In this document: piece by piece, positions 35,791 to 44,297 of the stretch
Layout: each line of letters starts with the position of its first letter
Position numbering within the stretch: the first letter of the stretch is position 1
NCBI GenBank assembly: GCA_016235595.1
Contig: JACRJX010000041.1
Coordinates: 1 to 64,000, forward strand
Direction: 5' to 3'
Length of the DNA: 64,000 nucleotides
Source: Verrucomicrobiota bacterium
GTDB lineage: Bacteria > Verrucomicrobiota > Verrucomicrobiia > CAIQCK01
The notes under the pieces: model-generated
What the model saw: only the letters and a program-made list of their open reading frames with translations
The model's database searches: none
Told to the model about the DNA's origin: nothing
Made by a program: the position numbers and the translations under genes

Positions 35791-37170
35791 TCAAACCGGG
35801 GGACGTTGCCACGGGGTGCGATAAGGACGGCGCAATAGCCTGGTGGCCTCGGCGTCGCTGACCACTTCGCGCTTCTTCGGATCGTAGCTCAGCGGTCGGC
35901 CCAGTTGCATCGCGACATTGGCGAGGATGCAACTGGCGGTGGAAATGTGGCCTTCTTCAATGTCCGCGACGGGGCGGTTGCGCTTCTCAACGGCGGCCAG
36001 AAAGTTGAGCATGTGCCGGCGCGTGGCGGGCGCGGCATTCAATTCGATGCCTTTCTCGGTCACGTCCTCCGGGTATTTCTCCCGCTCGTAGAGACAGTCG
36101 AAGTGGATGGGGCTGGCCTTCTTGTCCTGCGGGATGAAGTCCGCGCGCATCGTGCTCGCCTTGAGCATGCCTTTGTCGCCGTGAAGGGTCAACGCCCACG
36201 GATAATCCGGGTCGGGCGGCATGCCCCATGAGCGATGCTGCCAGGTCAGCGTGAGGTCGTCGTATTCGAACGTGGCTGTCTGCGTATCGGCGATGTTGGA
36301 CTTGCCCTCCTTCTGCACAAAGATGCCGCCCGACGAACTGATGCGCTTGGGCCAGCCCAAGCCGAGCATCCAGCGCGCGGTATCAAACATGTGGACGCAC
36401 ATGTCGCCGACGATGCCGTTGCCGTATTCCATGAACGTCCGCCACCAACGCTTGTGCGGCAATCCGTCATAGGGCCGCATCGGCGCCGGCCCGGTCCACA
36501 TTTCGTAATCAAAAAAGTCAGGCACCGGCTGCACGGGCGGGTTGCCGTTGGCGCGCATGTGGAAATAGCAGCACATGTCCACGTGGGCAATCTTCCCGAG
36601 CAACCCGGCCTCGACAACCTTCTGCTTCGCCTCAATGAGATGCGGCGTGCTCTTGCGCTGAGTGCCCACCTGCACCACACGGCCGTGTTTGCGCGCGGCG
36701 GCGACCATCGCCTCGCCCTCAAGGACGTCTGTGCTGATCGGCTTCTGCACATAAACATCAGCACCACCCTCGACGGCGGCGATCATCTGCAACGCGTGCC
36801 AGTGATCGGGCGTGCCGACGACCACAAGGTCAGGTTTGTGCTCGCGCAACAACTCGCGGTAGTCGGTGTAAGTACGGGGAGCCGTCTGCAACTTTTGTCG
36901 CTGGCACACCAGTCCGCTGGTGGTGGCAAGCATGTTGCGGTCGGGATCGCAAAGCGCGACAACCTCGACGGGCGCAACCTGGATGAGCCGCAGCAAATCG
37001 CTCGTCCCATACCAGCCGCAGCCGATGAGCGCGACCCGGTATTTTTTTGCGGGCGACTGGCCGAAGGTGGCCGGCGCAACCCATGCCAGTCCGGCTGCCG
37101 TGGAAGTTCTCAAGAACGCGCGGCGGGTGAGTTGCATGGGTGTCTTTTCGGTCTGCTTGATCTGATTCAT
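35791..37170 (-). CDS. Exported Gfo/Idh/MocA family oxidoreductase (third in cluster)
   Basis: 459 residues; a start at codon 12 (MQLTRRAFLRTSTAAG) is also possible and would place the twin-arginine leader at the N-terminus. Nucleotide-binding YRVALIGCGWYGTSDLL, PDHWHALQ and VYVQKPISTD (a VQKP form of the usual EKP) are present, as is GDMCVHMFDTARWMLG. It belongs to a different subgroup from the tandem pair downstream. It is the first gene of the minus-strand polysaccharide cluster and is divergent from lgt across 156 bases. Confidence 0.88.
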   Translation of the reverse strand: MNQIKQTEKTPMQLTRRAFLRTSTAAGLAWVAPATFGQSPAKKYRVALIGCGWYGTSDLLRLIQVAPVEVVALCDPDRNMLATTSGLVCQRQKLQTAPRTYTDYRELLREHKPDLVVVGTPDHWHALQMIAAVEGGADVYVQKPISTDVLEGEAMVAAARKHGRVVQVGTQRKSTPHLIEAKQKVVEAGLLGKIAHVDMCCYFHMRANGNPPVQPVPDFFDYEMWTGPAPMRPYDGLPHKRWWRTFMEYGNGIVGDMCVHMFDTARWMLGLGWPKRISSSGGIFVQKEGKSNIADTQTATFEYDDLTLTWQHRSWGMPPDPDYPWALTLHGDKGMLKASTMRADFIPQDKKASPIHFDCLYEREKYPEDVTEKGIELNAAPATRRHMLNFLAAVEKRNRPVADIEEGHISTASCILANVAMQLGRPLSYDPKKREVVSDAEATRLLRRPYRTPWQRPPV

Positions 37171-37326
37171 GGCGGTTGTGGGGGAAATGGTTACCAGTTC
37201 ATGGACATCGGCGCAATGATGTCGTTTGCTCCTTCGCCAGGATCATCTCTCGCGCCACTGCAGAGCTGACAAAGGATCAGAGCATTCCCGCTTTCGCAGA
37301 ACCCGGCCTTCTGGTATGTATCCTTC

Positions 37327-38088
37327 GTGCATCCGATCGCATTTCAATATGGCAGTTTTGTTGTTCACTGGTATGGCATCCTTGTGGCCTGCGGTTTTCT
37401 TGCGGGCATCTGGATGACTGCATGGCGCGCACGCCAGGAGAACATCCCCACCGAACTGGTTTTTGACCTGTCGCTCTACCTGCTGATCTTCGGGATGCTG
37501 GGCGGCAAACTGTTCTATATCATAGCCTACTGGCAGGATTTTCAGCACCATTTCAGCCGCGAAGGCTTCAACGCCTTGCGCAGTGGGTTCGTCTTCTATG
37601 GCGGCTTCATCTGCGCGGTCGTGGTCACGCTCTGGTATGCGCGGCGGCACGGCATCCAGCACTGGCGGATGGCGGACCTGTTCACGCCGGCGTTGCCGCT
37701 GGGACACGCGTTCGGCCGGCTCGGCTGCTTTGCGGAAGGTTGTTGCTACGGCGAGTCGACATCGCTGCCTTGGGCGGCGCACTATCCTGCAGTGCATCCG
37801 ACCTATCCGCACGGGGTGCATCCAACGCAATACTACGAAGCCGCCGCCAACCTCGCGTTTTGCGCCGTGCTTTCGTGGTTCTATCCACGCCGCAAGTTTG
37901 ACGGCCAGGTGTTCTGGATCTACGCGATTCTCTACGCCGTGATGCGATTCAGCATCGAGTTTATCCGCGGTGACAACCCCCGCCACTGGCCGGGTCATCT
38001 CACCAATTCGCAGGTCACCGCCCTCCTCTGGTTGGTGGCGGCCTTGTTTTTCCTGTGGCGGCTGCCGCGCACGCGGGCGGCGCACTGA
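37327..38088 (+). CDS. lgt: Prolipoprotein diacylglyceryl transferase
   Basis: 253-residue inner-membrane enzyme that transfers diacylglycerol from phosphatidylglycerol to the lipobox Cys of prelipoproteins. The GTG start at 37327 gives the typical opening (MHPIAFQYGSFVVHWYGIL). Further family features are GGKLFYIIAYW, FVFYGGFI, GHAFGRLGCFAEGCCYG with the essential Arg region, HPTQYYEA, and RFSIEFIRGD. About seven membrane helices are predicted. The next gene starts 16 bases later. Confidence 0.96.
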   Translation: MHPIAFQYGSFVVHWYGILVACGFLAGIWMTAWRARQENIPTELVFDLSLYLLIFGMLGGKLFYIIAYWQDFQHHFSREGFNALRSGFVFYGGFICAVVVTLWYARRHGIQHWRMADLFTPALPLGHAFGRLGCFAEGCCYGESTSLPWAAHYPAVHPTYPHGVHPTQYYEAAANLAFCAVLSWFYPRRKFDGQVFWIYAILYAVMRFSIEFIRGDNPRHWPGHLTNSQVTALLWLVAALFFLWRLPRTRAAH

Positions 38089-38104
38089 TTTGAGGTTGTC
38101 GTAA

Positions 38105-39076
38105 ATGGGGACGAAGAAAGACGAGCAACGGTTGAAGCTCGCCGTCGGCGCAGACGCTGGCGGCCAGCGCCTCGATGTCTGGTTGCACAGCCAGTTGCCC
38201 GACCGCTCACGCGTCTTCCTGCAAAAATTGATCCGCGACGGCCACGTTACGGTTTCAAGTCTCAGATCACAGATTTCAAATCCCAAGCCCAACCGCCCTG
38301 TTCTGCCCGGCGAAACGATTGAGGTCGTCATTCCGCCGCCGACACCCTGCGAGGTGGAGCCCGAAGCGATACCGCTCGACGTGCTCCACGAAGACGCAGA
38401 CCTGATCGTCGTCAACAAACCGCCGGGACTGGTGGTGCATCCGGCGGCGGGCCATCGGGCGCACACGCTGGTGAACGCGCTGCTGCACCATTGCCGCGGT
38501 CAGCTGAGCGGCATCGGCGGCGTCGAGCGGCCGGGCATCGTCCATCGGCTCGACGGTGACACCAGCGGCTGCCTGGTGGCGGCGAAACGCGACCGGGCGC
38601 ACCGCGACCTGCAAGCTCAGTTCAAGGCGCGCACGGTCACCAAACATTATCTGGCGCTGGTCTGGGGAGTGCCCCGCCGCAGCAGCGGCTTCATCGAAGG
38701 CGCCATCGGCCGCAGCGCGAGCGATCGCAAGAAAATGCGTGTCGTCAGCCACGGCGGACGCGAAGCCCTCACTGAGTTTGAAGTCGTCAAGGTGTATGGC
38801 GAAGTGGCGTTGCTGCGTTGCACGCTGCACACCGGTCGCACGCACCAGATTCGCGTCCACCTCGCCGCCATGGGGCATCCGATCGTTGGCGACAAGGTCT
38901 ATGGCGGCGCGCGCAAACATCCACTGGCGAAACACGCCTGCCGCCAGATGCTGCATGCGCAAATGCTGGCTTTTGATCACCCGCGCACCAAGAAACGGCT
39001 GGAGTTCACCGCGCCGCTTCCGCAGGATATGGCGGCGTTGGTCCGGCTGCTGGAAGCCGGCGGCAAAAACCTATGA
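38105..39076 (+). CDS. RluA/RluD-family pseudouridine synthase
   Basis: 323 residues. An S4-like RNA-binding domain (QRLDVWLHSQLPDRSR) is followed by the catalytic domain with HRLDGDTSG (residues 147-155), where Asp150 is the catalytic nucleophile; the following residue is Gly instead of the usual Lys or Arg. HTGRTHQIRVHLAAMGHPIVGD is also typical. It converts uridines in 23S rRNA or tRNA to pseudouridine. The S4 domain contains an in-frame repeat-derived stretch (SQISNPKPN, residues 55-63; bases 38253-38293). It overlaps the next gene by 4 bases. Confidence 0.93.
   Translation: MGTKKDEQRLKLAVGADAGGQRLDVWLHSQLPDRSRVFLQKLIRDGHVTVSSLRSQISNPKPNRPVLPGETIEVVIPPPTPCEVEPEAIPLDVLHEDADLIVVNKPPGLVVHPAAGHRAHTLVNALLHHCRGQLSGIGGVERPGIVHRLDGDTSGCLVAAKRDRAHRDLQAQFKARTVTKHYLALVWGVPRRSSGFIEGAIGRSASDRKKMRVVSHGGREALTEFEVVKVYGEVALLRCTLHTGRTHQIRVHLAAMGHPIVGDKVYGGARKHPLAKHACRQMLHAQMLAFDHPRTKKRLEFTAPLPQDMAALVRLLEAGGKNL
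38253..38293 (+). repeat. Degenerate AATCC-type heptamer repeat inside the pseudouridine synthase gene
   Basis: Bases such as CAGATTTCAAATCCCAAGCC match the dispersed heptamer family seen at 57445, 59645, 60048 and 60534, but with more divergence. It is in frame and encodes SQISNPKPN at a surface-loop position between S4 domain and catalytic domain. Homologues generally lack these residues. Confidence 0.6.
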
Positions 39077-39954
39077 GCCAATTTCACGAGGCGCTCGACG
39101 CCACCATTCGTCACCTGGAAGAACTCAAGCGCGCCGGTGTCACGCATATCTCCGTCCGTCGCGAGACGCTGGAGGCGCTGGCCCGGCCCGTCGCTGAACC
39201 GCCCGCTACGCAATACGCAATGCATCCTACCCCTTCCTCCACCACAAAAACACCGGCTTCAACTCCCGTCTCCGCATCGCGCGCCGAGCCGGTCGACATG
39301 TTCGCCGAACGCATCCAAGTAGCCGGCGCCACCAAGACCGAGAAACTCGCCTCATTGCGCCAGCAGGCGCTCGCGTGCGTCAAGTGCAAGCACCTCGCCG
39401 CGTCGCGCAAGCAGGTCGTCTTTGGCGTTGGCAATCCGGAATCGGAACTGATGTTCGTCGGCGAAGCGCCGGGAGCCGACGAAGACGCTCAAGGCGAGCC
39501 GTTCGTGGGCCGCGCCGGCCAGTTGCTCACCAAGATCATCGAGACGATGGGCTACAAGCGCAGCGACATTTACATCGGCAATGTTTTGAAGTGCCGCCCC
39601 AACATGCCTCCCGGCGAGAGCGGCAACCGCCAGCCAACCGGCGACGAGATGAAAACGTGTCTGCCGTGGCTCCAGGCGCAGATTGACATCATCCAGCCCA
39701 AGGTCATCGTAGCGCTCGGCGCAGTGGCCATGCGCGGCCTGATGCCGGAGATCAGCACGGGCATCACCAAACTGCGCGGTCACTGGTTGCTCTACCGCCA
39801 GATCCCGCTGATGCCGACCTATCATCCGGCCTACGTGTTGCGCGCCTACACCATGCAAAACCGCCGCGCCATTTGGGAAGACATGCTGCAGGCGCTGGAA
39901 AAACTCGGCCGCCCCATCACGCCGAAGATGCGGAATTACTTCAAGTCCGAGTAA
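39073..39954 (+). CDS. Uracil-DNA glycosylase, family 4 (iron-sulfur type)
   Basis: 293 residues. The C-terminal about 190 residues are the family 4 UDG fold: VGEAPGADEDAQGEPFVGRAGQ (motif A, uracil recognition), IGNVLKCRPNMP, and LMPTYHPAYVLR (motif B). Four Cys for a [4Fe-4S] cluster are seen (CVKC, KCRP, TCLPW). It removes uracil from DNA. The N-terminal about 100 residues are a poorly conserved linker containing a repeat-like insertion (TQYAMHPTPSSTT, near 39205-39245). It is translationally coupled to the upstream pseudouridine synthase by an ATGA overlap. Confidence 0.92.
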   Translation: MSQFHEALDATIRHLEELKRAGVTHISVRRETLEALARPVAEPPATQYAMHPTPSSTTKTPASTPVSASRAEPVDMFAERIQVAGATKTEKLASLRQQALACVKCKHLAASRKQVVFGVGNPESELMFVGEAPGADEDAQGEPFVGRAGQLLTKIIETMGYKRSDIYIGNVLKCRPNMPPGESGNRQPTGDEMKTCLPWLQAQIDIIQPKVIVALGAVAMRGLMPEISTGITKLRGHWLLYRQIPLMPTYHPAYVLRAYTMQNRRAIWEDMLQALEKLGRPITPKMRNYFKSE

Positions 39955-40031
39955 AATGAGGCGGTGGCGGTGTTCGCCGTGCGTCTTGACTCCATCGCGC
40001 CGGCTGCTAGGCTGCCGGGAAGGTAACGATC

Positions 40032-40385
40032 ATGTTTCAAATCATCTTCAATCCGACAAGCGCCGCGGAGCTGGCGAAGCTGCCGAAGGAAAAGCAACTG
40101 TTGTTGATGGGCCGGTTCGACGACGTGCCCAAGGACCTCGCCACCGACAACACCGCCAAATACGGCCGCTTCGCGCGCGAGGGCCGGCATCTCTACCGGT
40201 TGCGCGAGGGCGACTACCGCATCTATTTCGAGCGCTCGGCGGAAGGCATCGTCGTGCACCACATTCTGAGCAGGAACACGCTGAAGGATTTCCTGTTCCG
40301 CTCCAAGCTCGGTGTTGGCGAGGAAACCGAGTTGGAGAAACGGCCTGAATTCTGGCAAATGATCGGCGAGGCGGGAAAGAAGTAA
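40032..40385 (+). CDS. RelE/ParE-type toxin-like protein, apparently solitary
   Basis: 117 residues beginning MFQIIFNPTSAAELAKLP, with the RelE/ParE beta-sheet signature HLYRLREGDYRIYFERS and a terminal strand IVVHHILSRNTLKDFL. Such proteins are ribosome-dependent mRNA nucleases or gyrase inhibitors paired with a DNA-binding antitoxin. No antitoxin gene is visible: only 77 bases lie upstream and a large membrane-protein gene starts 54 bases downstream. Length is slightly above the family norm because of a C-terminal Glu/Lys tail. It may be an orphan or a relative with another role. Confidence 0.7.
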   Translation: MFQIIFNPTSAAELAKLPKEKQLLLMGRFDDVPKDLATDNTAKYGRFAREGRHLYRLREGDYRIYFERSAEGIVVHHILSRNTLKDFLFRSKLGVGEETELEKRPEFWQMIGEAGKK

Positions 40386-40439
40386 GCCACCCGCTCAACC
40401 ACCTGGGGCCGCCGGTGACGGCCGCGCCACGCACAGACA

Positions 40440-41846
40440 ATGCAGAAATCAAAACGTTCTTCATCGCATAGCAACGGCCTTCCTTCGTGGGTCTGGCCGG
40501 CGGCGTTGGTGGCGTTGATCGCGCTCTTCTTCTGGCCGTGTTTCCTCACGGACCAGATTCTGATGTCCAACGACGCCTCGTTGATGACATTGAAAAGGGC
40601 GAAGGCGATTTTCCCCGGTGGAATGATCAGCGGCTGGGATTGCATCCATTGGCTGGGCACTCAGCAAGCCTACCCTGCCACGCCGACATGGTTCCTGCTC
40701 TACCTGATGCCGGCGGAATCGTTCGCGCGGCTGATCTACGTGTTCCATATCATGGTAACGGCGCTGCTTGCGTTCTACTGGCTGCGCCGGATGGAACTGT
40801 GTGACTTCGCGGCGTTCTTTGGCAGCCTGGTAATGACGTTTGCGGGCTCGTATGTGACCTATATCCTTCCGGGGCACATCGGCAAGTTCGAGATGACCAC
40901 GTTTGCCATGCTGGCGCTGTTGTGCCTGACACGCGCGTTGCAGACAACGCGCTGGTCGGACTTCGCTTGGGCGGGCGTGGCGCTCGGTCTGTCGCTGCAA
41001 GGAGCGATAGACAGTGGCGCGCTGATGGCACTGCTGGTTGCCGCGTGGTTCTTGTTCAGCGCCGGCTGGCGTTGGCTCAGCGTGGATGACCCCACGCGCC
41101 GCAACTGGGTGATGGGATTCATGTTGATGATGGTCACGAGCGGGATCGTGGCCTTGCCCATCGTGCGCAGCCTGCTCGGCATCGGCCTGATCACCAATGT
41201 TCCCGGCACGCAAGAGGGCGACACCGGCGAACAGAAATGGCAGTGGGCCACGCAGTGGAGCTACCCACCCAGCGAAGTGATAGACCTCTTTGCGCCCGGC
41301 TATCACGGCTGGAAGACGCAGGATCCGCAAGGACCTTACTGGGGCGCGCTGGGACGCAACCCGCAGTTCGATCCGTATGCCACGCCCGCCGATCTGCTCA
41401 AGGCTGCCAACGCCGCCAATCCCGCTCAAGCCACCCAGCTTCTTCAGTTCTGGAACTTCCGCTTCAACGGCGATTTTCACGGCACCGTCACCTGGGTGGC
41501 GATCTTGCTGGCGATCGTCGCCTTGTTCGCGCGTGAACCCCGCCCTGCGGATGCCGAACCTCAGACGGATTGGCGTGACCCGTGGCTCCGCCGCCAGGGG
41601 CCTGCGATCATCTTCTGGGCGGTGATAGCGGCGGTGGTGTTGGTGACCAGTTTCGGCCGGTTCTTCCCTCCGCCGTTCCGACTGCTGCATTCGTTGCCGT
41701 TGTTCAGTTCAATGCGCAACCCCAATAAGCTGCTGGTGCTGCTCACGCCTGCGCTGGCGGTGCTGGCGGCCATCGGAATGGACCGGCTCTGGCACGAAAC
41801 ACAACCGCCCGAGACGGGTCGCAAGTCGCGGAACACGGATCGCTAG
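40440..41846 (+). CDS. YfhO-like membrane protein, N-terminal part (ends at in-frame stop)
   Basis: 468 residues with about 10-12 hydrophobic segments. The conserved start of YfhO-type proteins is visible (SWVWPAALVALIALFFWPCF ... ISGWDCIHWLGTQQ) along with a periplasmic loop containing YPPSEVIDLFAPGYHG and a membrane segment followed by FSSMRNPNKLLVLLTPALAVLAAIG. YfhO proteins are linked to glycosylation of cell-envelope polymers. The reading frame stops at TAG (41844-41846) and resumes after only two codons in the same frame as the next coding region, so this and 41853-43055 look like one gene of about 870 codons with a nonsense codon. Functional only if both halves assemble or the stop is erroneous. 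Confidence 0.7.
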   Translation: MQKSKRSSSHSNGLPSWVWPAALVALIALFFWPCFLTDQILMSNDASLMTLKRAKAIFPGGMISGWDCIHWLGTQQAYPATPTWFLLYLMPAESFARLIYVFHIMVTALLAFYWLRRMELCDFAAFFGSLVMTFAGSYVTYILPGHIGKFEMTTFAMLALLCLTRALQTTRWSDFAWAGVALGLSLQGAIDSGALMALLVAAWFLFSAGWRWLSVDDPTRRNWVMGFMLMMVTSGIVALPIVRSLLGIGLITNVPGTQEGDTGEQKWQWATQWSYPPSEVIDLFAPGYHGWKTQDPQGPYWGALGRNPQFDPYATPADLLKAANAANPAQATQLLQFWNFRFNGDFHGTVTWVAILLAIVALFAREPRPADAEPQTDWRDPWLRRQGPAIIFWAVIAAVVLVTSFGRFFPPPFRLLHSLPLFSSMRNPNKLLVLLTPALAVLAAIGMDRLWHETQPPETGRKSRNTDR

Positions 41847-41852
41847 ACCTCC

Positions 41853-43055
41853 ATGAATCGGCTGACGAAATACTTCCTCATTGCGCTGGCGACTGCGCTG
41901 GGCATTTCGTTGTTTTGGATGGTCGTCCTTGCAGACAGCGTGGACAGTCGCACCCAGTTCTTCGCCAATGGCAGCTACGACATGTTTACGCCGCCCCATC
42001 CCGTCACCGGCGAAAAGGCTTCGCAGAACATGGCCGCCCAACCGGGCCGCGCCATGTTTCACTTCTTCGTGGTCACGATGCTGGCGGGCGCGATGATGAT
42101 CACGTTGCTCTGGCTTAACGGCGCGGCCAAGCCGCTGCTGCGGTGGGGATGCTGCGCCGGACTGGCGCTTGTTCTCTTCGTCGAACAATGGCAGGCCAAC
42201 AGCTACTTCATGGACTACCGATCGCCGGCCCAGGATTACGCCGACAACGCTGTCTTCCAACAACTCCGCGCCGACACCAGTCGCCCGCGTGTGGCATTCC
42301 TCACCCGCGCCGGCTTCTATAACAATTGGCTGAGTCTGCTGCTGCCTTACTACGATATTGATTCGATAGACATCCCCGCCGCATCACGGCCGCCGGCTGA
42401 CTATGTGGCGTTCTTCGGCGCCGTGGACCGCGTGCCGCTGCGCAAGTGGGAACTCTGCTCCGTCAAATACATCCTCGGCCCGAAGGATGCCGCCGAACAG
42501 TCTTTCAAACAACTCGGCTGCGACAAGTTCATCAACGTCGTGATGGAGTTTGATTTCTTCGGCAAACAGGCGCTGTTCAAATGCACCCGCGCCCTGCCGC
42601 GGGCGGTGGTGCTGCACCGCTGGGAAATCGTCGCCGACAACGACAAGATGTTGACGCGGCTGACCGACCCGAAGTTCGATCCGCACACCACGCTGCTGCT
42701 CGACACCGATCCTGGCATCGCTGCCGACGCCAGCGCACCGTCTTCCACCGCCGTCGAACTGGTGAAGTTTGAACCCATGCGCGTTTCGCTGAAAACCAGT
42801 CTCAAATCCCCCGGCATCCTGATGCTCACCGATCGCTTCGACAACGGCTGGTCAGCGACCGTGGATGGCGCTCCGGCCAAAATCCTGCGAGCCAACTTCA
42901 TCATGCGCGCCGTGGTGCTGCCCCCGGGCGACCATCGCGTCGTGTTCAGCTTCAGCTCGTCTGCCGACTTCGCGTGGTTCACGCAGGCGATTTGGGCCGC
43001 CATCGTTCTCGGCCTGATTGTCACCGCCGTCGGCGCACTGCGACGACGCAAGTGA
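41853..43055 (+). CDS. YfhO-like membrane protein, C-terminal part
   Basis: 400 residues in the same frame as the upstream 468-residue part, six bases after its stop. It begins with a helix (YFLIALATALGISLFWMVV) and ends with the YfhO-family extracellular domain (MLTDRFDNGWSATVDGAPA ... VVLPPGDHRVVFSF) and a final helix. No ribosome site precedes its ATG (the bases there are CTAGACCTCC), which argues against independent translation. It is probably the second half of one gene interrupted by the TAG at 41844. Confidence 0.7.
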   Translation: MNRLTKYFLIALATALGISLFWMVVLADSVDSRTQFFANGSYDMFTPPHPVTGEKASQNMAAQPGRAMFHFFVVTMLAGAMMITLLWLNGAAKPLLRWGCCAGLALVLFVEQWQANSYFMDYRSPAQDYADNAVFQQLRADTSRPRVAFLTRAGFYNNWLSLLLPYYDIDSIDIPAASRPPADYVAFFGAVDRVPLRKWELCSVKYILGPKDAAEQSFKQLGCDKFINVVMEFDFFGKQALFKCTRALPRAVVLHRWEIVADNDKMLTRLTDPKFDPHTTLLLDTDPGIAADASAPSSTAVELVKFEPMRVSLKTSLKSPGILMLTDRFDNGWSATVDGAPAKILRANFIMRAVVLPPGDHRVVFSFSSSADFAWFTQAIWAAIVLGLIVTAVGALRRRK

Positions 43056-43130
43056 TTCGCAGTGCGCGAACGTGGAACGTCTCCATCTGCGCGCGCTCAT
43101 GCACAAGTTTTCAGATTTTCCAGAATTATT

Positions 43131-43159
43131 TTGACGCGTCGGCGGTGTTTTGATTTACT
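43131..43159 (+). promoter_or_regulatory. Candidate sigma-70 promoter for the cold-shock gene
   Basis: TTGACG (43131-43136), a 17-base spacer and TTTACT (43154-43159) form a reasonable sigma-70 promoter, preceded by an A/T-rich stretch. It would give a leader of about 150 bases before the cold-shock start, in line with the long untranslated leaders of cspA-like genes. Identified by eye only. Confidence 0.4.
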
Positions 43160-43321
43160 GCGCGGCATTGTTTCGGAGTTTGTCGTGCGAGTTTGCGACG
43201 AACTGCATCAGTCACGGGGCGCCGGCGCCGAAAGATAGGAACCGAGCTTCGTGACTTTTGTTTATGCGGTCCGCCGGACAAGCCGGCAAGTGAACATAGT
43301 AGGAAGGAGATTTAAGGTTTC

Positions 43322-43522
43322 ATGGCTACTGGCAAAGTGAAGTGGTTCGACAACAAGAAAGGTTACGGATTTATCGAGATTCAAGGAGGACCGGACGTGT
43401 TTGTGCATCACACGAACATCGTCGGCCAGGGCTTCAAGACTCTCAATGAGGGCGATGCGGTGTCGTTCGAACAGATCAACACCGACAAAGGCCCCAAGGC
43501 ACAGAACGTCCAGAAGGTGTAA
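43322..43522 (+). CDS. Cold-shock domain protein (CspA family)
   Basis: 66-residue single cold-shock domain. RNP1 (KGYGFIEI) and RNP2 (DVFVHHTNI) are present within a five-strand OB fold starting TGKVKWFDNKKGYG. It binds single-stranded nucleic acid and acts as an RNA chaperone. An AAGGAG ribosome site lies upstream, and the 266 bases before the gene provide a long leader with a candidate promoter. A strong intrinsic terminator follows, so it is a single-gene transcript. Confidence 0.97.
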   Translation: MATGKVKWFDNKKGYGFIEIQGGPDVFVHHTNIVGQGFKTLNEGDAVSFEQINTDKGPKAQNVQKV

Positions 43523-43541
43523 CTACTTTGTGCGTAACGGC

Positions 43542-43579
43542 CCCCCTCGTCGCGCAAGCGGCGAGGGGGTTCGTTTTTT
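43542..43579 (+). terminator. Rho-independent terminator after the cold-shock gene
   Basis: A 12-bp GC-rich stem (43542-43553 with 43558-43569, one G-T pair) is closed by a GCAA tetraloop (43554-43557) and followed by TTCG and six Ts (43574-43579). It lies 19 bases after the cold-shock stop codon. This is the clearest intrinsic terminator in the window. Confidence 0.92.
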
Positions 43580-43661
43580 CAGGGGACGCAGAAACCAGGT
43601 GGGTCCCGAAGCCGTCGATGCGGCGTTGACAGGACCGGCGGTTGTTCCTAGGCTCCGCAAT

Positions 43662-44297
43662 ATGCGAGGCGTGTTCATTAGCTTTGAAGGCGGTGAGGGT
43701 TGCGGCAAGAGCACCCAGATCCGGCGGCTCGCCAAGCGGCTGGAAGGAATGGGCCGCAAGGTGGTCCAAACGCGCGAACCCGGCGGCACCCATCTCGGCG
43801 AGGCGATCCGCCATCTGCTCAAACACAGTCCCGCCGGTTATGGCATGTGCGCCGAGTCGGAGATGCTGCTGTTCTCCGCCGCACGCGCCGAACTGGTGCG
43901 CAAGGTGATCCAGCCGGCACTGGCGGAAGGCGCAGTGGTGTTGTCGGATCGGTTCCTGGATTCCACCACGGTCTATCAGGGAATCGTTCGCGGTCTCGAT
44001 CCGAAGCTTGTCGCCTCGGCGCATCGCATGGCGGTGGGCGCTTGCGTGCCACAAATGACACTGCTTTTCGTGCTGCCAGTGGCCGAAGGGCGACGGCGGG
44101 TGATGCGCCGCGTGCGGCCAGTCGGCGGCAAGGAGGATCGGTTTGAGGCGGAATCGGACGAGTTTCATGGGAAAGTTCTGTTGGGCTTCCTTCAACTGGC
44201 CAAGTCGGAGCCGAAGCGTTTCAAGGTGGTGGACGCACGCCGTTCCATCGCGGACGTGGAGGCTGCCGTCTGGGAGTATGTGAAGCATGTCATTTAG
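43662..44297 (+). CDS. tmk: Thymidylate kinase
   Basis: 211 residues from the ATG at 43662 (MRGVFISFEGGEGCGKST), where the P-loop follows immediately; the longer upstream open frame runs through the terminator and is rejected. Other motifs are TREPGGTHLGEAIR and LSDRFLDSTTVYQG. It phosphorylates dTMP to dTDP for DNA synthesis. It overlaps holB by 11 bases, an arrangement common in bacteria. Confidence 0.96.
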   Translation: MRGVFISFEGGEGCGKSTQIRRLAKRLEGMGRKVVQTREPGGTHLGEAIRHLLKHSPAGYGMCAESEMLLFSAARAELVRKVIQPALAEGAVVLSDRFLDSTTVYQGIVRGLDPKLVASAHRMAVGACVPQMTLLFVLPVAEGRRRVMRRVRPVGGKEDRFEAESDEFHGKVLLGFLQLAKSEPKRFKVVDARRSIADVEAAVWEYVKHVI

